From Pyrrhosoma nymphula (taxonomy: Eukaryota > Arthropoda > Insecta > Odonata > Coenagrionidae), in contig OY754329.1 of NCBI GenBank assembly GCA_963573305.1, forward strand, positions 136,077,422-136,141,421: a stretch of DNA of 64,000 nucleotides. Direction: 5' to 3'. The notes below the pieces were generated by a model. That model made no database searches. It saw nothing but the letters and a program-made list of their open reading frames with translations, and was not told the DNA's origin. Numbering within the stretch: position 1 is the stretch's first letter; every line of letters starts with the position of its first letter. Of this stretch, positions 49,878 through 60,362 are shown in pieces. The position numbers were made by a program, and so were the translations under genes.

Positions 49878-50046
49878 TAATTATCTTCTCATTGAAGTTA
49901 AATCCATGAAATCAAAGATAATTTTTTTAAGTGCATTATAATACCTCGTTCTCAGCTGCATACTTTTCACAACTCAATGTGAAAGTGCTTGTAATTGTGA
50001 ATTAATCAAATGCACATGCTTAAATGTTTTTCTCGCTGTGGTATAG

Positions 50047-50160
50047 AAGAGGAAGACTTGGTTCCTGCTAAAAACAATTATCACAGCAGAGCACAGGATT
50101 ACTCAACTGATGACGAGGATGAAGAATATGATGATGAGGAATTCCAGGATGATAACAATG
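50047..50160 (+). CDS. Internal coding exon F, strongly acidic
   Basis: A 114-nt exon (acceptor tttttctcgctgtggtatag, donor gtattt), phase 1 to phase 1. It encodes EEDLVPAKNNYHSRAQDYST and then an almost purely acidic tract (DDEDEEYDDEEFQDDNN). The Asp/Glu-rich tail recalls calcium- or basic-partner-binding acidic segments, but no family can be named. The weak donor (gtattt) may allow skipping, which would keep the frame. Confidence 0.82.
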
Positions 50161-51824
50161 GTATTTAACATGGCTAACTTCTAATGGTATTGGTTAAACC
50201 ATTTTTTTTTGTATTTACTATTACAGTAATATTAAAACTTAAGGAAGGCATTTTACCAGGTTAAATAACTTGGATATAAATGGTTGGTTGGTAATTTTAA
50301 AATGTGCTTATCTCTTTAATACATATGTGTGCTCATAATTTACTACATATTTTAATTGGAGTTGTACCAAATCATTAATACTTATTAATTGACTAATGGA
50401 AGCATACATTAATTATCAGTAACAAGCCTTTAAATCGTGAACCTAGCATAAAATACCTATTTAATGAAATGTTCACATTTTTTTTAATATTGTGACAAGA
50501 GTGAAAAATAGTCTTAGAGAGATTGATGATCCAATGATATAGGTATATATACTATGGGAAGATAACTTTTTATTGTGGTACTACTCTTTCTCTGAATAGA
50601 AGCATCTCTTAGGTGTGTCTAGTGACAGTTGTTATAATTATTTCAGATGCTCAATCCCTTCTTAACATTCATAATTCTTCTCCTTATAAAGTGCATATCC
50701 ATTCTCTTAGTATTCAAAGTATTAATTTAAAAAAATTCATCATGAAAAAGCAACTTATCTCTTGAGAGCAACGTCTAAAAAGTCATCGTAATGTTTCATG
50801 TTCATTTAGTCCTCAAGCTGAAAAATAAGTAATATCAGTACACAGAAGGGAAAATGCCACAGAGAAAAAATCATGGAATTTGACAGGGATCCTAGTGCAA
50901 AGGACAATTGATTTTATGGAAAAATTCACTTACCTGATCTCTCCTTTGTTCAACCCTGCTAATATTAGTCCTTTAGTCCCTGCTAATATTTGTGGTACCT
51001 TTAACTCTATTTGTATGCAATTTTTCAATTCTTGGTGATTTATGAATAATTATTTAAAATGATATCATGTCATTATTATGAGTAAAAGCTTTATATTTAT
51101 GGCATGATTTATTCATGATTTCATATTGATTTCCTCGGCATGAGTGGAGAAACATTTGAAAAAATCCTTAGGAAAAACATTTCATATTCAATTCTATATA
51201 TGAAGAAATTCATTTATATACATTTAGCATCAGAAAATTAATAACTATCAGTTATTTATATTGAATGAATCATGAGTTTGAATAATCAGTTTGTTAAAGT
51301 AGAAAAAAAGTAAAGTAGAGACTGAAAAAAGCCAAAATATATGTAGCATTTTAAATCCATCAAGCTATCATTATGAGGTTAACAATAATGTAGTTTAGCT
51401 GTAACCTGTGACATGTTTTTCAGCACATCCCTCATCATGATCGACTACTTTTATGAATGAAGTTTGTAAGAGGGAGATTCATGCATCAAAATCATCCACC
51501 TAAACCAATCTTACATTCTAGTCTTCCTTTGAGACCCTCTGCATCTCTCATAATATCATAATAAGTGTTGGATCCAAAGAAGATCACTCCTTATTTTCAG
51601 TGCATGCCTCTTTAATAAGATAGTGAGGACAAAGATTAAGAACTAAAATCTGTTGTGCTCTGCTAATTGCAACTGCCAATTCCTCATTGGATTTTTCTTT
51701 TAAATTGCTTCATTTTACTTTTAAAGTCACATCTGTTGTGTGCATTTTATTTAAATTATTATTGAAACTCTTCAGATATGCTCATTTTTACTATGTGGTC
51801 ATGTATTATAATCACCATTATCAG

Positions 51825-52019
51825 GTGATCGATCTGAATCCACAACTGTAAAAGTGACCTCCGATGTTGTGAAGCGTCCTGGAATTTTGAAGAAACCCAA
51901 AGATAATGAAGCACCAGAGCCTTCCACTACAACAAGTAAGACTTCTACCGTTAGAAGCCAACAAACTGTGTCTGAGAAGTCTTCTGGTTATGCTTCATCA
52001 AAGAAGGATGTGATAAGAG
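51825..52019 (+). CDS. Internal coding exon G, Lys/Ser/Thr-rich
   Basis: A 195-nt exon (acceptor accattatcag, donor gtgagc), phase 1 to phase 1. The peptide begins DRSESTTVKVTSDVVKRPGI, continues with LKKPKDNEAPEPS, a Thr/Ser run, and SEKSSGYASSKKDVIR. KRPGILKKPK is a basic Pro-Gly segment of the kind found in actin- or microtubule-associated linkers; that is only an analogy. The charge (basic) is opposite to exon F. It is the last exon found in this phase. The following exon must start with two bases that complete a G-initial codon, and I did not find it before the end of the window. Confidence 0.87.
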
Positions 52020-52165
52020 GTGAGCAATAATTGTTGTATTATTGGTAACATTCCAAACATACTTTGCCCGATGAACTTGATTCAGACTTTTGCCATTTTC
52101 AAAATTTCACTTCTTCCTAATAGAACAAAACTTTCCTTGGTACGGAGGCTTCCGCGGTGATTTGA

Positions 52166-52397
52166 TGAATTTCTTTTATTCGGGTTTGCAATAATTTAGG
52201 TTTCTTTTGCAACAATTAAATTCAAAGGTCCATCTGGCCAATCAGCGTGCACCTGACTAGCTCAAGGGTTAGGTATATATAACAGAGAAAGAATCTCTGC
52301 AGTGCATTCAGGACCTGACGACGCTAGCTGGAATGCAAATGAAACGGTTGTCCATAAAATGAATCAACATGGGAGAAACCTGAATAAATGAATTTCA
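52166..52397. mobile_element. Inverted-repeat element carrying CTGACGA / GAAAC, copy 7
   Basis: The left end tgaatttcttttattcgggt and the inverted right end tgaaattcatttattcaggt are similar over about 22 bp. Inside are a TATA-like gtatatataa (near 52273) and CTGACGA at 52315-52321, with GAAAC at 52341-52345. It lies just past exon G. Confidence 0.55.
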
Positions 52398-52399
52398 AA

Positions 52400-53455
52400 A
52401 GTTTCCTTCTTGCGGAAAAAATATTTTCATTATAATTTTTCTTAATTTTATCGTTTTCCTCCTTTACAACCATTAAATAGATATGTCCATTTGTTATTTA
52501 TTCATGTTTGACAGGGGCCCAGTTATCCTCTTAGACACTCTTCTTAGGTCATTCATCTCCATGTTAGATGATTAGATGATGAAATGAGAAATATACCTAA
52601 ATGATTAATGCTGTTTGAGAAATGGGTTATTTTTGCATCCCTCAGTGATTTGTTGTGAAGTTTCACACCAGTTAAATTATCATTTCAATTGCCAGTTAAT
52701 ATAAAATTACCAGCTAATATTGACACTAATTGTGTATTGTAATATTTACGTAATGTTCACATTTTGACTATTATTCAAACATACCAGTTGTTTTTTGGTA
52801 ATAAAATTACAAGGAGTTAAATTACTAGTGGCAGTGAACCTGGAGAAAATTATTGTTGAATCTATTAGGATCCAACTGAACAGAATCAGGACAGAACCAA
52901 CTGAACAGAATCAACTGGATTAGGTAGCTTTAAATTTTTTCCAACTGTAGGTTCAACTTGCTCATTGACACCTTTGACTTGCTTCAATTGTCATGTCTCA
53001 AACCTGACTTAAGAAACTTGTAATTTACACCAATTGCTTTGTTTTTTATGCCTTTAGCATTCATGACGGGGATAACCACTTGACTCCATTCCATAGCGGC
53101 TGGTTCTGGTTAAATCTAGTTTTGGGGATAATACATAGATGAATTTCGAATCTTTCCCCTTTGCTACCTCACGTGTCAGTCATTCTATGAATATTGTCCA
53201 CAGTGTGCATGTAATTTATGCCTCAAAGTCCAATGCCTTATTCCCCATTTACAAAGATGCAACCGTCCACCTTCCTTCGTTCAAATAACTGAAGTGAACA
53301 ACGTTTGAGCTTCTCCCTCAGTTGAATGATAATGCTTCTGTTCTCTAGCTCTAACCCCCAAATTACTGAAATAAATGACATGGACTTGTCCTTCTCCCAG
53401 GGAGGGACTCATTAAGACCCCACTCCTCAACACAACCCTTTCTTCGAAGACCCTA
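52400..53455. other. Non-coding, right edge of the CpG-poor domain
   Basis: No exon or bounded repeat seen. CpG density rises sharply just after this stretch. Confidence 0.5.
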
Positions 53456-53459
53456 GGGC

Positions 53460-53710
53460 TCTAGTAAATGAATAAACAGACCCATTTTATCGCACCGACC
53501 GAAACGAAAACAGCGATTGGACCCTCAAAACGAAAACACCGGGCTTTGGGGGCGCATTTCTGCGGATGGGTTTTCCCAGCTCTCCGTCAGATAGAGCCTC
53601 CTCCTGCCGAGCCAACGCTTTTATTTTCGTGCTGCGATTCTCAAATCCAGCTTCCGCTCTCCAGCGCGAGGGGAGCTCCCCGTTAAAGTTTAATTTTGCC
53701 GCGAACTCTA
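53460..53710. other. CpG-rich patch at domain border
   Basis: CpG reappears abruptly (for example tcgcaccgaccgaaacg). Short ORFs in two forward frames carry no motif. It could be an internal promoter or an unrelated repeat. Confidence 0.3.
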
Positions 53711-54454
53711 GTCTTCCTCATCATTACATTTTTCCCTCCTCGCATATCGAGATCTGTTTCAATGTCCTGACGTCTGATGGACTCAAAACGATCCTTGTCA
53801 GCAATCGAGTAGATGCGGGAATTATGTACGAGCTTCCTTCGTCGGCAAATACGTGTGCATCATGAATTCTTTGCGAAAGGAATTTTCGAACCAGGATAAA
53901 AATATGACTAGTGTGATCACGAAATATTATGCACATATTAATAAAAATAATTTTTTTATTACTTCTCTGTTCTAAATATGACGTACGAGAATACGATATA
54001 TGGTGTAACCAGCCGTGTTTGACTTCAATTTGGAACGCCTTCAAGTTAGTTTTTCTCATTTGTGGGATTTTTTCTGATTCAATTTTATTACGTTTTTTTG
54101 GAAATTACCTTCTTCGTTTGAATAAATATTAAAGTTTTTGTGCTAGCAAGGCATTCCAAGATATAGGCATGAATGTTTTAGGTTTATCGGAATTAGTGTT
54201 GGTGTTTTGTTTTAGTACATTGGAAACAGCATTGAATTTAGAAAAAGTTAATTGTTTTCTTTTCCATCCTTTTAGTTAATTATAAAATATATATATCTGA
54301 ATTTATTCTTTGGAATGCGTTTCACAGGAGTGCATGTTTTATTTTTAATTGGTATTGGCGTTTTCAATTTGATATAATGGATTGCAATAATGGCATTGAA
54401 TATAGGTTGGAATTAGGTTGGTTAATTGGTGATGCGACCGTCAGCTGAAGTCAT

Positions 54455-54735
54455 TTGTGCCTAGGTGACTGGCAGGATGATAAGGGAAGATTCATTTGGG
54501 CGACGGAGGAAGCGTGGAAAGAAACCCTGTATTAGCCTACTCTTTAGCGAAAGGCGTTAAGCGGACCACGTTTTAACGTCCCATTAGACGGACGGAGTTC
54601 TGTACTCGATGTCCTCTCCACTAATCACCCAAGTAGTGATCGGGATTACACGGAAAAATCTCTTCCTCGGTAGGGAATCGAGCCCAGGCCCTTCGGGATG
54701 GCGAATCAGTACTCTAGCTACAGCACCAACCTAAA
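54455..54735 (-). mobile_element. tRNA-derived SINE copy, minus strand
   Basis: Read on the minus strand the head is ggttggtgctgtagctagag, then ttcgccatcccgaaggg and gggctcgattccc, closely like the head at 6299. The body runs to about 54455 and includes tccgtctaatgggacg on the minus strand. Confidence 0.7.
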
Positions 54736-54739
54736 CTCT

Positions 54740-57415
54740 TTGAATTTAGGTTATTCCGTGCATGAAATGCTTCGATTTTCTCTAGCACTCTTCCATGAAA
54801 ACTGTTTGGGCGTTGCAAAATCGCCACGAAATGATACGGGTGTAATGGTAGAAGAAATTTGGGAAATACTTCGTTGAGTTTTTTTTTCTAGTTGAGGATT
54901 CTGACTGACCGAGCGGCGAGGTGGCCCCTCTACTTCCCTCCCCTACGACTACCCTCTCCCCCGCACTACCCCTACCCACCAGCCGCGATCCCTTAACTCT
55001 TCCTGGACGGCTAAAAATACGAGGATGAGGGAGGGGGGGGGCAGTAGCGGTCTCTTCTCCCGTCGGACCAACGTCTTCTGCCATCCGCATTTCTCTCTCT
55101 TTCTCTCTTTAGGATTCTCTCTCACTCTAAATGTGGCATAAGACCGATTATTTTATTCCCAAAATGCTTTTTTTTGCCTTTTGACTGTCAAATTTCATCC
55201 GAGCCATTACAAAAAATTTAACGCTCTCGCTGCTGGACCTTATATTTCATTACTTTTTTGAAATTCTGTGTAGTTTTGGCGTACTTCAAGATTTTTTTGA
55301 AAAAGTAAACCCAACATGCTTTAAAAGAAAACGTTTTCCTCTGAATGTTTTTAAAGTTATCAATAAAGTAATGTTAATGTAAAATTAAACAGTTAAGCAG
55401 GTTACACAGATAAAAAAATCTCCAATGGCCGTAAAATATTTGCACCACTCGTCAAAACAAAAAACAAACACTTACTTTGTTGGTTTGCGGGAATGGGGAC
55501 TCCGTAACAGGGACCAACCACAGCCTCTCCACCAGTATACCCTCCTGTTATAGTTTACGGGAAAGTTATTTCCTCGCCGTGGACCACCATAGACACACAC
55601 ACAACCCAAATGGAATTCTTTGCAAGGCTAATGACCATAACGCGCACAGGCACAAGGCAAGTACAGTTAAGTAGGTCATTTCAATTGACTTTTTAATAAA
55701 AAAATTGTTACAAAATGGGGAAAAATGCAAAATTAAAATATTTTAATTGACGTCACCCGCCTTTTAGGGAGTTTTTTATTAATTTTGAAGACACCGGGAC
55801 TTGGCACGGCATTCACAAAAAGCCATTCTACCAGACGCGAGCCCCTTTGGAACGTGATCGAAAAATATTCTTTGAATTTATTTTTTACGAATTTTTTTGT
55901 TGTGTTTTCCTTTATATAATATTGGAAAAAAATTGATTGATGTGATCGGGAAGGATCGGGAACGATTGAATGACTGCGAAGAAGCTACAAAAGCATAAGA
56001 AGAGGCATAAGGATTTGTGTGCTTAATAACGATTTCATGTCAAATTTATTCGATCATACATTACTTTGCCCTTTTGAAGATCATAGAATTCCACCCTTTT
56101 CATGAAAATTCGATAGGTTAAACTTTTAATTCGATTCGGATGCTAACCAATTCACGATCAATATCTTTGTGCTACTTTGTGGTGCCTATTCATTAAGCCA
56201 ACTTTTAGAGAGTCATATTCGCAACCACAGTCCCCTATACTCACTCCAGCACAAGGAGATAATGTTTCAATTTCGCTGGTGAAATTTGGATAGCGTTGAT
56301 CGTGTTCTCGCTCCAATTATCACAATAAAAAAGAATGAGAACGCCGGAGCTTAGTGAAAATTTGGGATCTCACTCATATTTCAATTTATTTTACAGGAAT
56401 TCAGTTCTTGTCCTTGGAATTCTAAGTTTGGCCGACTAATGAGTTAAAAAAGTACCGCAGGTCGATACACCATCATGCCCTTTGTACCTAACTACAAATA
56501 TCATTGTTGCAAAACTAATTGCTTCATCTTCAGTCGGTTGAAGGGATAACATGATCATACTATTTCTTTCAGGGTAATTTTCCGCAAAACATGTAAGAAA
56601 AATCAGTTGTAAAACTATAAGCAATTTGAAATCTGCTTGATTAAAACTAAACTTTTCCATCTCATAGAAAACGTGGCGGAATAGAGCTGGTGTAATTTCC
56701 ATTAAATATTCTCGTAACATTTTTGCAAAATTTTATTAAATACCTAGTGGACAATGTCGGGCGTAGAAATAATTCATGCTTTAATCTGAAGGTGAATTTA
56801 CAAAATATATTCAGCTCTTTGACGGAAAATTTCGTAAGCGACAAACAATTTGACCGAATCGATTCTCTACCTTGCACCCTAATCCCCACTTCACACACGT
56901 AGGCCCGGTTTATAATATCCAGTCGACATTAAACTTTAGAATTATGTTGTCTCAGGGCAGATGTGGTGGAATTTATTCATAGTGAAAGAAAGAATTCTTA
57001 GTGGTTTAACATTCATGGTAAATTCTAAGGACAATCGAAACACATATTTGATACCAAACTGTCAGAATAATTTAACTCATTTACAACTGGAAATACTTTA
57101 TGTTAGAGATTTAATTTCCTTGTTAACATTAGGTACTTGCCAATTGAATTTTTAATTCATTTGGAAAATTGACCTTTATATAGCTTCCTGAAATAAATAG
57201 CTTAATTGTTTACTACAAAATCATAACCATTCATCAATACAAATAGCACGGTGAAAGAAAAAGTTTCCGGAGTGTCGTTTAGCAGTACACAAGTTTGTAA
57301 TAGGAAAACTTCACTATTACTTTTTATGAATTAATTTAATATCTTGAATATGTATTCTAAATAAGTGGGGAACTCCAAAGAATTCTTTTTTAAATTATTA
57401 CCCTTTAGCCTATAC
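54740..57415. other. Gene-free stretch
   Basis: AT-rich, with a G-rich run at about 55028-55041 and CT microsatellite near 55092-55110. ORFs up to 102 codons have no recognisable content. Confidence 0.45.
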
Positions 57416-57421
57416 GTGACC

Positions 57422-57960
57422 CTACATCTACATGTTACCCTGCGAGCCACCTCTAGGTGTGTTTGGCAGGGGGTGACAAGTCACCAAAATGCAGCATGCA
57501 AGCGGACCGCCACATGCACACCGCACGGTCATGAATATTAAGGATACTAACTAATTCCATTATTAACTAAAAACCATCATGCAGCATGCAAGAGAATCCC
57601 CACATGCACGCCACACATGTACGATGACACGTAATATTCTACATTCTACTTCAGAGGGCAATCTGCCTATGAAGCTAGAACATGCAAAACATGCTGTTAG
57701 AAACACCATAAAACTCCGTAAACATTCTTTAAGAAATACACAAGTTAGTAAGCTACACTACCAGTCAACTAATCTATTTCTAAGTCCTTACACAGCCGTT
57801 ATAGTCTCTTATCGCTCGCGGAAAAAACTACATTTTAAATCTATCTGTTCTACAGTCTATCTCTCTTATTTTATTTTTATGATCTAATCTACCATAGTAC
57901 GTTGGCGGTCGTAAAATATGATCAACTTCGTCGGAAATAAACTACTCTTGAATTTACATA
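57422..57960 (+). repeat. Dispersed repeat, TCTACATCTACA ... GAGCCACC type, longer copy
   Basis: Opens ctacatctacatgttaccct, then gcgagccacctctaggtgtg and tggcagggggtga, as at 15455. Further in, ctatctctcttattttattt and gtcgtaaaatatga also belong to the widespread insect element as I recall it. A 92-bp direct repeat inside it (atgcagcatgcaag at about 57489 and 57581) has duplicated part of the body. Confidence 0.6.
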
Positions 57961-58220
57961 ATAGATTTAGTCTTGTTTTCAATCTACGGTCTGACAGTGA
58001 TTCCCATCCGAGGTTAAAAGACCCTTGTGTTAACTGAGAGTTCGAGTTTTGTACATTTTATCAGACTGTCGGTATTTTGACGTGAACGTCCTCGGTGCGA
58101 GAACGTGTATCTACTTCGGTTTTTATACTGATGAAATGTTCAAATAGCAACTTGAAAACCGGGTCTTTGTAGCCAATCGGGTTGTCCCTTTCCGTGGCAG
58201 TCCGACGCAATTGGCGGGTT

Positions 58221-58786
58221 TTTAGGTAGTTTGAGTGATAAATCACTTAACCTAGAATTTGATGGATTTGACCTCATTTCAAAGAAAAAACTCCCATCTT
58301 TCCAATTACATATATCAAAATATTAACTCCTCGTCGAACTACTTTTCGAGCAATTTGCCTGAAAATACAAGCTGTTTTACATGGGATAGATTATTGCTGT
58401 GCGCTCCAGAGGGAGAATATTGTAAAAATTAGTAAATTATAACACCTAGATTTCGTCAAAAAACTAACGGTGTGTAGTTTTTATGTTTTCTCAACAACTT
58501 ATAAAAATTAATCTATTACTCACCGCAGTAATTTTTACAGGGCCGCAAAGAACCTGCCTCTTTGAAGGCTGTTTAGCCGTACGGCGTGAAAAAATGAGTC
58601 AAGTCAGACACTCGAGTCGATATACTTATTTAATTACTGAGGATTTCTGTCATAAATGACAATATTTTCGCGCCATTAATGTTACAATAATTACAGTATA
58701 CTTCGTACAGACGGTAATAATAAAAAATAGAATTCGAATATGGTCTCCATTATGACTAGGGAAATATCTGGCTCAAACTACCTTAA
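58221..58786. mobile_element. TTAA-type inverted-repeat element, family Q copy 2
   Basis: The left end tttaggtagtttgagtgat (TTAA mutated) and the right end ggctcaaactaccttaa (TTAA 58783-58786) match the copy at 31183-31751 in ends, length and inner phrases. It ends immediately before the CpG-rich block upstream of the second coding unit. Confidence 0.8.
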
Positions 58787-58789
58787 GCA

Positions 58790-59830
58790 GGGGGCGCGAG
58801 GTACGAAATGTGCGTCGACAGGAGAAGGAAGGAGGGAGCGATGAGGGCGGGAGGGAGTGATGACGCGGATGAGGTAGGAGGGAGGATGCGGCGTAAAGAG
58901 GACGCGATCTCTCCACTCGTGTTTGTTTCTTTTTCCGCTCTGCCGCCGCGCGCCGTGAGTGTGTGTCCGCGGAGATGGAGGGAGGGTCCGCCGGCGAGCC
59001 AGTTCGGGGGATGTCGGCCCTCGCGGTGGGAGTCTGAAACTACGAACGAACGGAATGAACTCGCCTCCTCCTCCTGCGATCTCTTTTCCTTCCCTCTCGC
59101 GCGAACCGCAAACATTCTCCATTCGCTCACCCAGAGCGGATTTCTTTCGGCCATTTTCCGCTCCGCTGGGGCCACCCGAATCATTCATCAGTGGCAGGGA
59201 GTGGGGAGGACCCGAGCCGACTGAAAATGCCCGATTGATTGACTGATAGACTGACTGACCGACCGTGGTCAGTCCCGTCTTCTCGGGCCCCAAGACGGAC
59301 GAATGTCACGGACGAATTGGAATGTGGGGCGATCGGCGGAAAGTTTCGGACTGTTGGCGAAAGAGGAGACGATTCGTGGCGCTCGCGATTTGAAAGGGGA
59401 GGAAGAGTGGGAGAGAATTGTCTCCGCCCTGATTGCCTCGTTCTCTCTCTCCGTGCCGGATACCGCACTTCTTTTGTTTCCACCTCGCTCTTCCCATTCC
59501 GTCCGCCGCAGCGCTCCGAGGCGGGTGCTTTCGTTTCTTTTTCCCCCTGCGCTTTTTTCGTTTCCTTTTCGTCTCCCTTTGGCAACGCTACTCGCCCGAC
59601 GGGGTGACTTCTTTCTTCTTCCTGGTTGTCCGGAGACGGCCAAGCAAAGAAGCCGTTCCCGCATTGTTGTTGCAGCGCCGCGCGACGCGTCGGTATTAGT
59701 TTTTTGTGGCCGTTTCCGTCGGGATGCACCGGGACGCCGCCGCATTCGTTTGGCGGCTGGGGAAAGAACCGGGGTGATATGTGCGAGACTGGACGCCGGA
59801 TAAGATTCACGTCACGCGGACCATAATCCG
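58790..59830. promoter_or_regulatory. CpG-rich island, probable promoter region of the 60363 unit
   Basis: The strongest CpG and GC block in the window. Frames on both strands stay open for up to 240 codons purely from composition. It includes a gact/gatt microsatellite at about 59233-59265. It sits 0.5-1.5 kb upstream of a good start codon, so a promoter and 5' untranslated exon is the natural reading. No TATA box or defined start could be picked. Confidence 0.5.
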
Positions 59831-59929
59831 GACTGTCAAAGGATTGATTACTGGAATGCTTTCTGCTCGCCTTTAAAGTACCAACGTGTGCACTGTATAT
59901 CAAGTGCCACCCACCAAGGAAATTAGATA

Positions 59930-60230
59930 AGTTATCGCGATTCTCGTGCTTCGGTGCTGTGATTTTTTATTTTCCTGTGATTAGGTTCCAGTTTTTTTAC
60001 CACCAGTTGATCGATGTTCCCTTGATACAAAACGCCAGCATTTAAAAAAATACATATCCATGTATTAACATTACGGACATTATTATAAAACCGGCAGTAT
60101 ACTTCTCTTCGTGCTGTCGAATGTGATGTGAGTTTAATTTTCCTGTGAATCGGTCAGTTTTTTTTGTCACTCATCGGTTGACCGTGTTGCCCAGATAGAA
60201 ACTGAAGCGTTGTGTTTTTTTATAACAGAC
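59930..60230 (+). repeat. Diverged tandem duplication in the 5' leader, about 168 bp period
   Basis: ttcgtgctgt...ttttcctgtga...ggtcagttttttt...gttga and then a cca-type stretch appears twice: the phrase ttttcctgtga is at about 59970 and again at about 60138. Surrounding words (cttcggtgctgtgat / cttcgtgctgtcgaatgtgat; ccagttgatcgatgttccc / catcggttgaccgtgttgccc) align in the same order. It lies in the presumed untranslated leader of the next coding unit. Confidence 0.65.
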
Positions 60231-60362
60231 GTATCCTAATATTTTTATTTCCTCGAGATACTTATTTGTGTGTTTGAGAACCTTGTGGTCATTTTCCATT
60301 TTTCGCGTTCCAAGTGCATTTAGTCGTGAGCGGTCGTCGATAGTGAAAAGACAGTCGTTCTC

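Noticed and set aside
32573..52019. Naming the cassette gene as smoothelin, obscurin/unc-89, supervillin or a similar muscle protein
   Set aside because: The motifs feel reminiscent of insect cytoskeletal proteins, but I cannot tie them to a named family without a search, so no symbol is given.
59181..59903. 240-codon minus-strand frame and several long neighbours on both strands
   Set aside because: They fall in the CpG-rich block, where stop codons are rare in all frames, and the translations are Arg/Ser/Pro-rich without structure.
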